A stretch of 64,000 nucleotides of DNA from Caballeronia sp. TF1N1 (GTDB lineage: Bacteria > Pseudomonadota > Gammaproteobacteria > Burkholderiales > Burkholderiaceae). The position numbers and the translations under genes are program-made. The notes under the pieces are model-generated. The model was given only the letters and a program-made list of their open reading frames with translations. It was not told the DNA's origin and made no database searches. The stretch is from assembly GCF_022878925.1 (NCBI RefSeq), contig NZ_CP084626.1:868001-932000 (forward strand), in the 5' to 3' direction. Shown here in pieces: positions 37,107-45,493 of the stretch; position 1 is the stretch's first letter; each line of letters begins with the position of its first letter.

Positions 37107-37121
37107 AGGCACGACTCTTGC
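37107..37121 (+). promoter_or_regulatory. predicted sigma-54 promoter of otsA
   Basis: AGGCACG-ACTC-TTGC matches 10 of 11 fixed positions of the consensus. It ends 54 bases before the otsA start, which places the transcription start near 37133. Confidence 0.72.
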
Positions 37122-37175
37122 ATATCTTCAGCCGCCAATTCGAGCAAGCAACGACAACTGAGAGGTGATGCTGTA

Positions 37176-38636
37176 ATGAGCAGATTGATCGTGGTTTCGA
37201 ATCGCGTCGCGCCGATTCAGGAAGGCAAGCCCAGCGCGGGCGGCCTTGCTATCGGCGTTCTGGATGCGCTCAAGGAGACGGGCGGCGTATGGTTCGGTTG
37301 GAGCGGCGAGATCGTCGGTGAAGCGGCTGACCCTGTCATAGAGAAAAACGGCAATGTGACGTATGCCACCGTCGGCCTGACGCGCCGCGATTACGATCAG
37401 TATTACCGTGGTTTTTCGAACGCCACGCTGTGGCCGACTTTCCACTACCGCAACGACCTGTCGCGCTTCGATCGCGAGGAATACGCGGGCTACATGCGCG
37501 TGAACGCGGGACTCGCCGCGAAGCTCAAGACGCTCATCAAGCCGGATGACATCATCTGGGTACACGACTATCACTTGCTGCCGTTCGCGCAGGAGTGCCG
37601 CAAGATCGGCATCCAGAATCCGATTGGCTTCTTCCTGCACATTCCGTTTCCGGTGCCGGAAGTGATGCGAACCGTGCCGCCGCACGAGGAACTGATTGCC
37701 GGCATGTGTCAGTACGACGTCGTGGGCTTTCAGACCGATGCCGACAAGCAGTCCTTCACCGATTACGTCGAACGTAGCGGGCGTGGTCATCTGAGCGAAG
37801 ACGGCATGTTGCAGGCGTTCGGCCGCATGCTGAAAGTGGGCGCGTATCCGATCGGCATCTATCCGGACGCCATCGCCAAGGCAGCGGATCAGTTCTCCAA
37901 CCGCAAGCAGGTCAAGAGCCTGCGCGACAGCATGCGTGGCCGCAAGCTCATCATGAGCGTCGATCGGCTGGATTATTCGAAGGGCCTCGTCGAGCGCTTC
38001 CAGGCTTTCGAGCGCCTGTTGCTCAACGCGCCGGGCTGGCATGGCCGCGTTTCGCTCGTGCAGATCGCGCCGCCGACGCGCTCGGACGTGCAGACGTATC
38101 AGCGTATCCGCCAGAACCTGGAAGGCGAAGCGGGGCGTATCAATGGCCGTTTTGCGCAACTCGACTGGACGCCGATTCAATATCTCAACCGCAAATACGA
38201 ACGCAATCTGCTGATGGCGCTTTTCAGGCTTTCGCAGGTCGGATATGTCACGCCGCTGCGTGACGGAATGAATCTCGTGGCGAAGGAATATGTCGCGTCG
38301 CAAGACCCGGCCGATCCGGGCGCGCTCGTGCTGTCGCAATTCGCCGGCGCGGCGGATCAACTGCCGGGCGCGCTCGTCGTCAATCCGTTCGATCTGTCGC
38401 AGATGTCCGAAGCGCTCGAACGTGCGTTGTCGATGCCGCTCGCCGAACGCCAGGCGCGTCACGCCGACATGATGGCGCCGCTGCGCGAGAACAATCTGTC
38501 CGTGTGGCGCGATTCGTTCCTGTCGGATCTGCGCAGCGTCGCAACCGCGACTTCCGTCACCGAGCAGACCGTCAAGACGGTGCGCCAGGGCGCGAGTACA
38601 TCGACGCAGGCAAGACGGCCCTCCGCCAAGGCTTGA
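37176..38636 (+). CDS. otsA: trehalose-6-phosphate synthase
   Basis: This 486-residue GT20 glycosyltransferase joins UDP-glucose and glucose-6-phosphate to trehalose-6-phosphate, the first step in making the osmo- and stress protectant trehalose. Family motifs seen are the N-terminal MSRLIVVSNRVAPI with SAGGLAIGVLDAL, WVHDYHLLPFAQECR, GFFLHIPFPVPEV, RLDYSKGLVERFQAFE and LRDGMNLVAKEYVA. The start at 37176 has a GAGAGGTGA box. No otsB phosphatase is adjacent. A near-perfect sigma-54 promoter lies directly upstream. Confidence 0.95.
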   Translation: MSRLIVVSNRVAPIQEGKPSAGGLAIGVLDALKETGGVWFGWSGEIVGEAADPVIEKNGNVTYATVGLTRRDYDQYYRGFSNATLWPTFHYRNDLSRFDREEYAGYMRVNAGLAAKLKTLIKPDDIIWVHDYHLLPFAQECRKIGIQNPIGFFLHIPFPVPEVMRTVPPHEELIAGMCQYDVVGFQTDADKQSFTDYVERSGRGHLSEDGMLQAFGRMLKVGAYPIGIYPDAIAKAADQFSNRKQVKSLRDSMRGRKLIMSVDRLDYSKGLVERFQAFERLLLNAPGWHGRVSLVQIAPPTRSDVQTYQRIRQNLEGEAGRINGRFAQLDWTPIQYLNRKYERNLLMALFRLSQVGYVTPLRDGMNLVAKEYVASQDPADPGALVLSQFAGAADQLPGALVVNPFDLSQMSEALERALSMPLAERQARHADMMAPLRENNLSVWRDSFLSDLRSVATATSVTEQTVKTVRQGASTSTQARRPSAKA

Positions 38637-38652
38637 ACGTGTAACCAGAAGA

Positions 38653-38682
38653 CCCCGCGCCTCGACAAGGCGCGGGGTTTTT
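38653..38682 (+). terminator. terminator of otsA
   Basis: CCCCGCGCC (38653-38661) and GGCGCGGGG (38669-38677) form a 9-bp stem with a 7-base loop, followed by TTTTT. Confidence 0.9.
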
Positions 38683-38717
38683 ATTTGTGCGCGCCATTGG
38701 ACACCAAGAGGCTTTCG

Positions 38718-38732
38718 CGGAACGCTCCTTGC
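38718..38732 (+). promoter_or_regulatory. predicted sigma-54 promoter (acidic protein)
   Basis: CGGAACG-CTCC-TTGC matches 9 of 11 fixed positions of the consensus. It lies 35 bases before the ATG at 38768, leaving a short 5' leader with an AAGGAGGT ribosome-binding site. Confidence 0.6.
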
Positions 38733-38767
38733 GCTTCAACCTTCGACACGAAACGAAGGAGGTCACG

Positions 38768-39118
38768 ATGAGCGGAAGCACTCTGAATCCCAATGAAGAA
38801 GGCGAGATCGAAGTTGGCAAGGGGCACGGCACAGGCGCGTTAGGTCCGAGCGATTCCTCGGATAGCGGTTCCGACGTGCAGGGCGAAATGCGTCATCCGG
38901 GCGACATCGAAGACGAACTCGATGCCCACGCGCTCGGCCAGTCCAAAGCCGAACTCGCGAGCGATACCGACCGCTACGGCACGGGCGAGGCAGCATCCGC
39001 CGATGGCGACCACAATCTCGAACCGGACGCGGACATTCTGCCGGACGACATCGAGGACGAAACGCGCGGCCTGCTCGACGAAGACGCGGACCCCGCGGAC
39101 GACGAAGACAAGGTCTGA
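38768..39118 (+). CDS. small acidic protein, unknown
   Basis: This 116-residue, very acidic protein (Asp/Glu in about a third of positions, for example DADILPDDIEDETRGLLDED) has no signal peptide or membrane segment. It is likely disordered. ATG 38768 follows a perfect AAGGAGGT box, implying strong translation. No family is recognised. It forms its own unit between the otsA terminator and a 12-bp stem terminator, with a sigma-54 promoter match. Confidence 0.65.
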   Translation: MSGSTLNPNEEGEIEVGKGHGTGALGPSDSSDSGSDVQGEMRHPGDIEDELDAHALGQSKAELASDTDRYGTGEAASADGDHNLEPDADILPDDIEDETRGLLDEDADPADDEDKV

Positions 39119-39137
39119 GCACGCATTAACGATCGAT

Positions 39138-39173
39138 ACGGCGTGCCGCGTTGCACTTGCGGCGCGCCGTTTT
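39138..39173 (+). terminator. terminator of the acidic-protein gene
   Basis: ACGGCGTGCCGC and GCGGCGCGCCGT form a 12-bp stem (one G-T pair) with a 9-base loop and a short TTTT tail. Confidence 0.7.
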
Positions 39174-39232
39174 ACGCACGTCTTTCGAAGCGGCGTTAAC
39201 ATCGGCGATTGATAACCGCCAAGCTCACGCCG

Positions 39233-40141
39233 ATGACCCGAGAAGTTCCGACCTCTTCCACGCCTGTCGCTGTCGGCCGCACGTCGCGTTTCGGCTGGGT
39301 TGCGTGGTTCGTCGATCCCGTCAGGCAATGGATTCAGGACCATTGCCTGATGTTCTCCGCATCGATTTCGTTTTTCGCGGCGTTCTCGTTGGCGCCGACG
39401 CTCGTCATCGTCATCGCGGTCGCGAGCGTTTTCTTCGGCGCGGATGCCGTGCAAGGCAGACTCTTCGATGAAATCAGCGGCGTGGTCGGCCCCGATGCGG
39501 CGCACGCGCTCGAAGCCATCGTCGCCAACGCGTGGCACGCGGATATCGCGCGCAGCACGGCGCTGCTTTCGGCGGGCGGCGTGCTGATCGGCGCGTCGGC
39601 GACGTTTTCATCGCTGCATAGCGCGCTCAACGTGATCTGGCCCACGCCTATCGTGAGCGCGAAGGAAAGCATCGTCTCGCTGCTGCGCGTTCGGCTGATG
39701 TCTTTCGGCCTGGTCGTCGGCTCCGGCTTGTTGGTGGTTGCGTTGCTCGTGCTCGATGCGCTCGTCGAAGTGCTCGGCCATTGGGCTTTCGGCGACGGCA
39801 ATCCGTTCATCATTCTGTCGAGCGTCACGCAGCGCGCGATTTCACTTGGCATGCTCATGCTCGCGTTCACGCTTCTGCTCAAGTTCTTGCCGACCACGCG
39901 CATGATGTGGCGCGACGCCGCGTTGGGCGCAACCGCGGCGGCCATGTTGTTCGAGGCGGGCAAGCGACTGTTTGCGTTTTATCTCGCGCATGCGGGCACG
40001 GCGAACATGTTCGGCGCGGCGGGGTCGCTCGCGATCATCCTCATGTGGCTCTACTATTCGGCGGCGGTTTTTCTGCTCGGCGCGGAGCTGGCGGCAACGG
40101 CGGCACGCAGGCGCACGCATCGGGAAGCAGGCTGGCGTTAG
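39233..40141 (+). CDS. yihY: YihY/virulence factor BrkB family membrane protein
   Basis: This 302-residue inner-membrane protein belongs to the YihY/BrkB family, formerly misnamed RNase BN. It has about six helices. Family patterns are SASISFFAAFSLAPTLVIVIA near the start and AGSLAIILMWLYYSAAVFLLGAELAA near the end. The function is not established. ATG 39233 was chosen over a TTG at 39209. It converges with rpoN. Confidence 0.9.
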   Translation: MTREVPTSSTPVAVGRTSRFGWVAWFVDPVRQWIQDHCLMFSASISFFAAFSLAPTLVIVIAVASVFFGADAVQGRLFDEISGVVGPDAAHALEAIVANAWHADIARSTALLSAGGVLIGASATFSSLHSALNVIWPTPIVSAKESIVSLLRVRLMSFGLVVGSGLLVVALLVLDALVEVLGHWAFGDGNPFIILSSVTQRAISLGMLMLAFTLLLKFLPTTRMMWRDAALGATAAAMLFEAGKRLFAFYLAHAGTANMFGAAGSLAIILMWLYYSAAVFLLGAELAATAARRRTHREAGWR

Positions 40142-40174
40142 CGCGTCGACTAAACGCGGCGATTCGGCCGCGCA

Positions 40175-40202
40175 TAAAAAAACCGCCCGTTGAAAGGGCG
40201 GC
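40175..40202. terminator. bidirectional terminator between yihY and rpoN
   Basis: CCGCCC (40183-40188) and GGGCGG (40196-40201) form the stem. An A-run precedes it on the plus strand, giving a T-run for the rpoN transcript. Confidence 0.78.
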
Positions 40203-40278
40203 TGCATGCTGAGGCTACGAGGCGACTCTCTTGACCGGGTCGTCGCCCAATGCGTCAGCGCGTGAAATCTGCGTGCAT

Positions 40279-41766
40279 TCAGGCTTGGCGGCGCAGCTCG
40301 GCGGGCGGCACCTTCATCAGATGACGATACTTCGCCACCGTGCGGCGCGCGACGATCACGCCCTGATCCGCGAGCATCTTGGCAAGGCTCACGTCCGATA
40401 GCGGGTCGCGCGAGTTTTCCTTCGAGATCATTTCCTTGAGCAGCGCGCGTACGGCGGCAGCCGAGCACGTACCGCCGCTTTCCGTGCTGAGTTCACGCGG
40501 GAAGAAGTGTTTGAATTCGAAGATGCCGCGCGGCGTCGACATGTACTTGTTGCCCGTGGCGCGCGAAATGGTCGACTCGTGCAGGCCGAGTTCGTCGGCG
40601 ACATCGCGCAGGACGAGCGGCTTGAGCGCGATTTCGCCGTAATCGAAGAACGCCTTCTGATGCGAGACGATACATTCGGCCACGCGTTGAATCGTCGTGA
40701 AGCGCTGCTGCGCGTTGCGGATCAGCCAGCGCGCTTCCTGCAACTGTTGCGCGAGCGGCGAACGGCTTGCGCCAGCGGACTGCGCGAACAATTCCGCGTA
40801 CATGCGGTGGATGCGCGCGCGCGGCAGCACGGCCGGATTGATCGTGACAACCCAGCTTTTCTTGACCTGACGCACGATGACGTCCGGCACCACGTAGTTG
40901 TCTTCGCTCGCGCCGTAGTTCTCGCCCGGCTTCGGATCGAGACGACGCACCAGCGCACACGCTATACGCAGTTCTTCCGCGCTGCAGCCGATCTTCTTTT
41001 GCAGTTCGGCCTGCTCGCGACGTGCAAGCCGTTCCAGATGATGTCCCACGATCTCGCGTGCAACGGCGCGGCCCGGCGTGCCTTCGGGCATCGCATCGAG
41101 CTGCAGGGTCAGGCATTCCGAGAGATTGCGCGCACCGACGCCCGGCTTGTCGAGCGACTGCACGAGCTTGAGTGCGATAGTGAGTTCGTCTTCGGTCAGC
41201 GCCGGTTCGATATCGACCACATCGGCGAGTTCGCTCAGTTCCTGACGCAGATAGCCGTCGTCATCCAATGCTTCAATGATGAGCTGGGCAATCGCGCGGT
41301 CGCGCTGGCTGAGTTGATAAAGGCGCAGCGTATCGTGCAAGGTCTCATGCAGCGACGGCTCGATGCGTACCCAGTCGGCGGGATCGGAACCTTCGCCATC
41401 GCCGCTATTGCGCGTCGAACTGCGGCCGAACGGATCGGACGAGTAGTCGCTCATGGAGTCGTCGCGCGAATTGTTGTCGCCGCCGGAGTCGCTGTCCATG
41501 CTGCTTTCGGAGGCCATCGGCGCTTCGGTTGCATTGTCGGACGAATTCGAGAGCGGCGAGTCGCTCATCGAATTGCCGTTATCGGCGGAAAGGGCGTTGT
41601 CTTCGGTTTGCGACTCGTCGTATTCGAGAAACGGATTCGTGTCCAGCGCGTTACGCAACTCCTGTTGAAACTCCAGCGACGACAACTGCAGCAGGCGTAC
41701 CGACTGCTGAAGACGCGGGGTGAGTGCGAGGCTTTGCTTGGTGCGAAGTTCGAGTGTAGGCGGCAT
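40279..41766 (-). CDS. rpoN: RNA polymerase sigma-54 factor
   Basis: This 495-residue sigma factor recognises -24/-12 promoters and needs an ATP-driven activator. Region I (LRTKQSLALTPRLQQSVRLLQLSSLEFQQEL) binds the activator. Region II (about 50-130) is acidic and Ser-rich. The helix-turn-helix (LRDVADELGLHESTISRATGNKYMSTPRGIFEFKHFF) and RpoN box ARRTVAKYR (473-481) bind DNA. The usual rpoN neighbours (lptB, hpf, ptsN) are absent, so this is probably a second, specialised copy. It sits inside the cluster of genes with sigma-54 promoters. Confidence 0.96.
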   Translation of the reverse strand: MPPTLELRTKQSLALTPRLQQSVRLLQLSSLEFQQELRNALDTNPFLEYDESQTEDNALSADNGNSMSDSPLSNSSDNATEAPMASESSMDSDSGGDNNSRDDSMSDYSSDPFGRSSTRNSGDGEGSDPADWVRIEPSLHETLHDTLRLYQLSQRDRAIAQLIIEALDDDGYLRQELSELADVVDIEPALTEDELTIALKLVQSLDKPGVGARNLSECLTLQLDAMPEGTPGRAVAREIVGHHLERLARREQAELQKKIGCSAEELRIACALVRRLDPKPGENYGASEDNYVVPDVIVRQVKKSWVVTINPAVLPRARIHRMYAELFAQSAGASRSPLAQQLQEARWLIRNAQQRFTTIQRVAECIVSHQKAFFDYGEIALKPLVLRDVADELGLHESTISRATGNKYMSTPRGIFEFKHFFPRELSTESGGTCSAAAVRALLKEMISKENSRDPLSDVSLAKMLADQGVIVARRTVAKYRHLMKVPPAELRRQA

Positions 41767-42021
41767 TGCTTGCTAATCCTCGTTATTCTGGACTGAGAGG
41801 TGTTCGTGACGAGGACTTAAGCAATGGTTATGCCAATGCGCATCGGATGCCTGCTGCATCTACGTTTCGATCTTTGTCCACGGCTTGTTTTCACTTGGCG
41901 AAGCGATGCTTTCGCGCACTTTTTACACGCACTCAGACAAAAGCGCCGCGCCCTCCCGGGCTTATGGATCGGACTTGAGCGGTCGATGCCGCGCTTGCCG
42001 AGGACGACTTCGAGAAGCGCC
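41767..42021 (+). ncRNA. candidate small RNA ahead of an orphan terminator
   Basis: No credible open frame exists here on the plus strand, and rpoN points the other way. Yet a rho-independent terminator follows at 42022-42048. The most economical reading is an unannotated transcript, possibly a small RNA, starting somewhere in these 255 bases. Its start and size cannot be fixed from sequence. Confidence 0.3.
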
Positions 42022-42048
42022 AAGCCCTTTGATTCGTCGGGCTTTTTT
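42022..42048 (+). terminator. orphan rho-independent terminator
   Basis: AAGCCC (42022-42027) and GGGCTT (42039-42044) enclose an 11-base loop and are followed by TTTT. It works only on the plus strand, yet no plus-strand gene precedes it. Confidence 0.6.
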
Positions 42049-42087
42049 GCTACGTGCGGAGACCCACTAAGCACTTTTGACGGGGCA

Positions 42088-42102
42088 CGGCACGCAAGTT
42101 GC
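42088..42102 (+). promoter_or_regulatory. predicted sigma-54 promoter of the BON gene
   Basis: CGGCACG-CAAG-TTGC matches 10 of 11 fixed positions of the consensus. It lies about 140 bases before the ATG at 42241, so the transcript would have a leader of roughly 125 bases. Confidence 0.72.
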
Positions 42103-42240
42103 GGTAGGGGGGACACGATTCGTGCAACACGCGGCGAACGTGATCGAGCATCACTAAAAGCAGCACCCACGGGGCGTTCCGCAAACAGGCTCAAAGCCGC
42201 GGACGCGCAGTATCGAAAATCGAAAAAATGGAGTATTGCC

Positions 42241-42579
42241 ATGAAGACGACTCAATTCCTCAAAGCTGCTGGCGGTATCGCATGTGTCGTGTTCGCGCTG
42301 AACGTGAACGCGCAGACCACGACGACGAACTCGGGTTCGACGGACACGTCCGTTGGCCAAAAGGTCGATGACAGCGCAGTGACGACCAAGGTCAAGGCCG
42401 AACTGCTGCAAGCGAAGAACGTCAAGTCGACGCATATCCACGTCAAGACGCGCGCCGGCGTCGTCTCGCTGACCGGCACGGTGCCGTCGGCGGAAGACAA
42501 GACCGCCGCCGAAGAAACCGTTAAGCAGGTTTCCGGTGTTGCTTCCGTGAAAAACCATCTTAAAATCGCTGCCAACTAA
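42241..42579 (+). CDS. periplasmic BON-domain protein (OsmY-like)
   Basis: This 112-residue protein has a signal peptide (MKTTQFLKAAGGIACVVFALNVNA). A low-complexity Thr/Ser linker (TTTTNSGSTDTS) and one BON domain follow (DDSAVTTKVKAELLQAKNVKSTHIHVKTRAGVVSLTGTV...VKNHLKI). BON domains bind phospholipid; OsmY is the osmotic- and stationary-phase-induced periplasmic example. GGAG precedes ATG 42241; a longer frame from 41824 is unsupported. It is monocistronic behind a strong sigma-54 promoter. Confidence 0.88.
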   Translation: MKTTQFLKAAGGIACVVFALNVNAQTTTTNSGSTDTSVGQKVDDSAVTTKVKAELLQAKNVKSTHIHVKTRAGVVSLTGTVPSAEDKTAAEETVKQVSGVASVKNHLKIAAN

Positions 42580-42893
42580 TGGCATAGTGCATATGCCCGG
42601 CTCGCCACGGCGGGTCGCGGTGTAGCAGTCGCAGTACCGGAACCCGCGCGGAAGTTTGGCGAATCGCTCTCTTGAACGATGAAGCCAGGCTTCTAGCGCG
42701 GGTTCTTGCATGAGCAGCGTGGAGAACGTGCGCGCGGCCATGCGAAAGTCGCAGACAGGCATGACACGCAATACCCTCGCAGCATCTTTGCTACCTTAAA
42801 AACGAAGTACGTCCGTTCGAGGACGTTACGCAAAGCCGGCCTGCGAATGCTTCCTTCGCGATGCATCCAAGGGCCACGGCAAATGGAGCTCTT
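42580..42893. other. intergenic region before the 71-residue gene
   Basis: These 314 bases hold no credible gene. I searched for a sigma-54 promoter and found none with both GG and GC at the right distance. The promoter of the next gene is therefore unknown. Confidence 0.4.
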
Positions 42894-43109
42894 ATGAAGA
42901 CGAAAAAGATGGCCTTGATTGGCGCGCTGGCACTCGCATTCTCGACGACGGCATTCGCGCAAGCGGCTTCCGACGCCGCTGCCGCTCCGGCGAAGAAGCA
43001 GAAAGGCACGTATCTGCATCAGCAAGACAAGGCGCACAAGCTGAAGGGCGCATCGGCGGCCGCTGCGGCTTCCGCGCTCGGGACGAACGACAAGGGTCAG
43101 CCGCAGTAA
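42894..43109 (+). CDS. small secreted protein, unknown
   Basis: This 71-residue protein has a signal peptide (MKTKKMALIGALALAFSTTAFA) and a short Ala/Lys-rich mature part (AAPAKKQKGTYLHQQDKAHKLKG). It is probably periplasmic. No family is recognised. GGAGCTCTT is the likely ribosome-binding region before ATG 42894. It is followed directly by a perfect hairpin terminator. Confidence 0.65.
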   Translation: MKTKKMALIGALALAFSTTAFAQAASDAAAAPAKKQKGTYLHQQDKAHKLKGASAAAAASALGTNDKGQPQ

Positions 43110-43137
43110 GCCTTCGTCGTTGCCTGCTGCTTAACTG

Positions 43138-43167
43138 AAACGGCCGCGCAAGCGGCCGTTTCTCTTT
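43138..43167 (+). terminator. terminator of the small secreted-protein gene
   Basis: AAACGGCCGC (43138-43147) and GCGGCCGTTT (43152-43161) form a perfect 10-bp stem closed by a GCAA tetraloop. The tail is CTCTTT. Confidence 0.82.
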
Positions 43168-43198
43168 GAGCTTTCGTTTCCACGCGCGCGCGCTGCAA

Positions 43199-43228
43199 TA
43201 AAAAATCGCCGCGCACGTGGCGCGGCGA
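43199..43228 (-). terminator. terminator of the pfpI to DUF2383 operon
   Basis: TCGCCGCGC (43206-43214) and GCGCGGCGA (43220-43228) form a perfect 9-bp stem with a 5-base loop; on the minus strand TTTTTTATT follows. Confidence 0.85.
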
Positions 43229-43276
43229 CTGTCGCATCACGAGCCGCCAACCTCGCGGCTTCGACGCTAAACCGAA

Positions 43277-43729
43277 TCAGGACTTCGCTGCGGCGTGCTG
43301 ATCGCGCAGATCGCGGATACGGTCGTGGTTCTCGAGCACGCCCTGATACTGGCGTTCGACCACGGCACGCACATCGGCGGGCAGATCCTTGTCGAGTGCT
43401 TCGCGATAGTTTTTCTTGGCGGAATCTTCACCGCGCTCGCATTCGGCGAGAATCGCGTGATCGCCGTGACCGGTGACGGCCGATTTGACATCGACCCAGC
43501 CGCGATGCAGCGCGCCTGCAACCGAGCCGCCCGTTTCCGGCGTGCCGCCCAGACGCTGAACGATTTCCTGCAACTCGCGTGCGCCGGTCGTGCAGGCTTG
43601 CGCGCGGTCCTGGAATAGCAGCTTGAGGCTTGCGTCACGCGTCTCTTCGGCGGCCTTGAGGAAACCCTTTTCGCCGTCCTTCGACGTTTCGATGAGATCG
43701 TTGAGTACCGATACGACGTTCGTGCTCAT
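43277..43729 (-). CDS. DUF2383 / PA2169-family four-helix-bundle protein
   Basis: This 150-residue, all-helical, ferritin-like protein starts MSTNVVSVLNDLIETSKDGEKGFLKAAE, the DUF2383 opening. It contains GARELQEIVQRLGGTPETGGSVAGALHRGW in the middle. Family members are stress-associated and may bind metal; the function is unproven. A GGAGGTG box lies close before ATG 43729. It is probably the last gene of a five-gene minus-strand unit starting with pfpI. Confidence 0.85.
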   Translation of the reverse strand: MSTNVVSVLNDLIETSKDGEKGFLKAAEETRDASLKLLFQDRAQACTTGARELQEIVQRLGGTPETGGSVAGALHRGWVDVKSAVTGHGDHAILAECERGEDSAKKNYREALDKDLPADVRAVVERQYQGVLENHDRIRDLRDQHAAAKS

Positions 43730-43843
43730 ATGACACCTCCTATTAGTTTGGATCTTGCCATCGTGCAACATCCGGCACGTTGGCTCTGGTACGAGTAGAC
43801 GCACGCGGCGTGCCCGGCAGACCGCTTTCCGCGGTCATTCGCT

Positions 43844-44413
43844 TCAGGCACGATGTTCCGCAAACTTTTCCACCGGCTTCGGCGGCTTGGACGGATCGAA
43901 GTCGCTCCACTTGCCTTGCTGCCAGCGGCCCGACGCGCGTTCGACATCGACGCCGCCTGCATCGCGCAAGATGGTGGCGGCATCGTTCGAATTCTCCGGC
44001 GACACATGCACCGCGACCAGCACGCCCGCATGACGCGGCGCCGCTTCGGTGTGAGCCGATTCCTTGGTCTTGGTATGCGACATCGCGCCCGCCAGCGAGC
44101 CAACGTAAGCGCCGACACCCGCTGCAATGGCCGAGACGATCAGCGGCGCCTTGAAGATGGCGAAGAGCGCCGCGCCGACGATAGCGCCCACGACCGCACC
44201 GATGGTCACGCCCTTACCCGCGCCCTTGGGCGAGGAGCGCGCGCCGACGTCGGTGCCGACATCGCCACCCAGCGGATGCCGCGCATGTTGACCGCCCGGA
44301 TTCACGAAGAACAGGGTGACGTCTTCTTCGATGAAGCCGCGTTCGAAGAGGCGCTGTGCCGCGGCTTCGGCCGCGGGAAAAGTCTGGAAGCGACCCGCGA
44401 TGATCAGGGACAT
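43844..44413 (-). CDS. glycine-zipper general-stress-type membrane protein
   Basis: This 189-residue protein has an N-terminal alpha/beta part (MSLIIAGRFQTFPAAEAAAQRLFERGF) resembling YflT/'general stress protein 17M' folds. A Gly/Ala-rich membrane hairpin follows (GKGVTIGAVVGAIVGAALFAIFKAPLIVSAIAAGVGAYVGSLAGA). The C-terminal domain (HAGVLVAVHVSPENSNDAATILRDAGGVDVERA) repeats the first fold. The role is unknown; redox or stress is inferred from neighbours. It lies 83 bases after the DUF1488 gene on the same strand. Confidence 0.68.
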   Translation of the reverse strand: MSLIIAGRFQTFPAAEAAAQRLFERGFIEEDVTLFFVNPGGQHARHPLGGDVGTDVGARSSPKGAGKGVTIGAVVGAIVGAALFAIFKAPLIVSAIAAGVGAYVGSLAGAMSHTKTKESAHTEAAPRHAGVLVAVHVSPENSNDAATILRDAGGVDVERASGRWQQGKWSDFDPSKPPKPVEKFAEHRA

Positions 44414-44496
44414 ATTCCCTCCTTCTTTTCAGTGTTGCGTAGTTCGGCCCGGGCGCGTGCGCTCGCGGGACAAAGGATTAACGATGTAAGTCCTGC

Positions 44497-44784
44497 TCAA
44501 TCCGGTTCGAGTCCCGCGACGCGGAACAAGCCGCTACGCAGCACGACGGGCACGCCGCCGTTGTCATCGAGCACTTCGGCGCATACCGCGCGAATGCGCG
44601 CCTCGCCGCGCTCGAATGCGGGAAGCAGATCGTCCTCGCGCGCGGATGGAGCGCCGAAATGATCTTCCAGCGCTTCGGCGCTGATCGAGCACACGACGGG
44701 TTCGGAATCGACGAGCGCGGTGAAGTGAAGGGCGAGGTCGTCGCCATCGAACACGGGTTTTTCGTCTGCAAAGGTGATATGCAT
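44497..44784 (-). CDS. DUF1488 family protein
   Basis: This 95-residue protein starts MHITFADEKPVFDGDDLALHFTA and continues with VVCSISAEALEDHFGA, the normal DUF1488 pattern. The function is unknown. The ATG at 44784 has a GAGGA box eight bases upstream and matches the family start. The same frame continues to an ATG at 44901 that overlaps the DUF4142 stop as ATGA, which would add 39 residues. The longer form cannot be excluded. Confidence 0.72.
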   Translation of the reverse strand: MHITFADEKPVFDGDDLALHFTALVDSEPVVCSISAEALEDHFGAPSAREDDLLPAFERGEARIRAVCAEVLDDNGGVPVVLRSGLFRVAGLEPD

Positions 44785-44897
44785 GGTCGAATCCTCATAG
44801 GCCGGACGATGTCTTGCATGCGCGTCCGCTACGGCGCGGGTCAGCCGTGTTGCAGGGCTGTCGGATACATCGATGACTTCCATGAATTGAAAGACGC

Positions 44898-45431
44898 TCA
44901 TGACGCCGCCTTTGCCTTCGCCAGTTGTTGCGCCATGGCGTAGTGATGGCCGATAACGGGCAACGCCTTCGCTGCGACTGCCTTCAACGCGGCGTCATTG
45001 CCTTGCTCGCTTTCTTGCTTGAACAACTCCATGGCCTTGCGATGCCCATCGACGGCTACCTTTTGGATATAGGCATCGTCGAATGCATCGCCCTGAAGAT
45101 TTTGCAGGCTGCCGATCACCGACGAATCCGCGCTCGGTGGCTCGCTCATGCCGTGGTGTTTTGCGATTCCATCCAGGCTGTGCGCGAGCTTCGTATGATC
45201 CGCGATCATTCGCTGTGCAAAGTCCTTTACCTGCTTGCCGCTTGCATGCGTGAGCGCGAGCTTGCTGGCCGCGATTTCGGTCGCGCCCGCGGTGCCGGCG
45301 TCTTGCACGAACTGCTGGTCGACGCTCGACAGCTTGGCGCTTGCGGCGTCGACGGTCTGCGCGTGAGCAGCGCAGGCAACGGCCAGCGTTATCGCACTTG
45401 CGCAGCCTGCGAACAACGATCGCGGCATCAT
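44898..45431 (-). CDS. periplasmic DUF4142 (ferritin-like) protein
   Basis: This 177-residue protein has a signal peptide (MMPRSLFAGCASAITLAVACAAHA) and then a helical DUF4142 domain (LSSVDQQFVQDAGTAGATEIAASKLALTHASGKQVKDFAQRMIADHTK). This family is common in soil proteobacteria and has a ferritin-like four-helix fold; the function is not known. It lies 62 bases after pfpI and upstream of DUF1488 in the same unit. Two adjacent ATGs (45431, 45428) can start it. Confidence 0.85.
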   Translation of the reverse strand: MMPRSLFAGCASAITLAVACAAHAQTVDAASAKLSSVDQQFVQDAGTAGATEIAASKLALTHASGKQVKDFAQRMIADHTKLAHSLDGIAKHHGMSEPPSADSSVIGSLQNLQGDAFDDAYIQKVAVDGHRKAMELFKQESEQGNDAALKAVAAKALPVIGHHYAMAQQLAKAKAAS

Positions 45432-45493
45432 CGGCTCGACTCCGTTTTGGTCGTTGATTCTTGTTGAATACGGTGGCCCCGTCGCTTCTTGTT

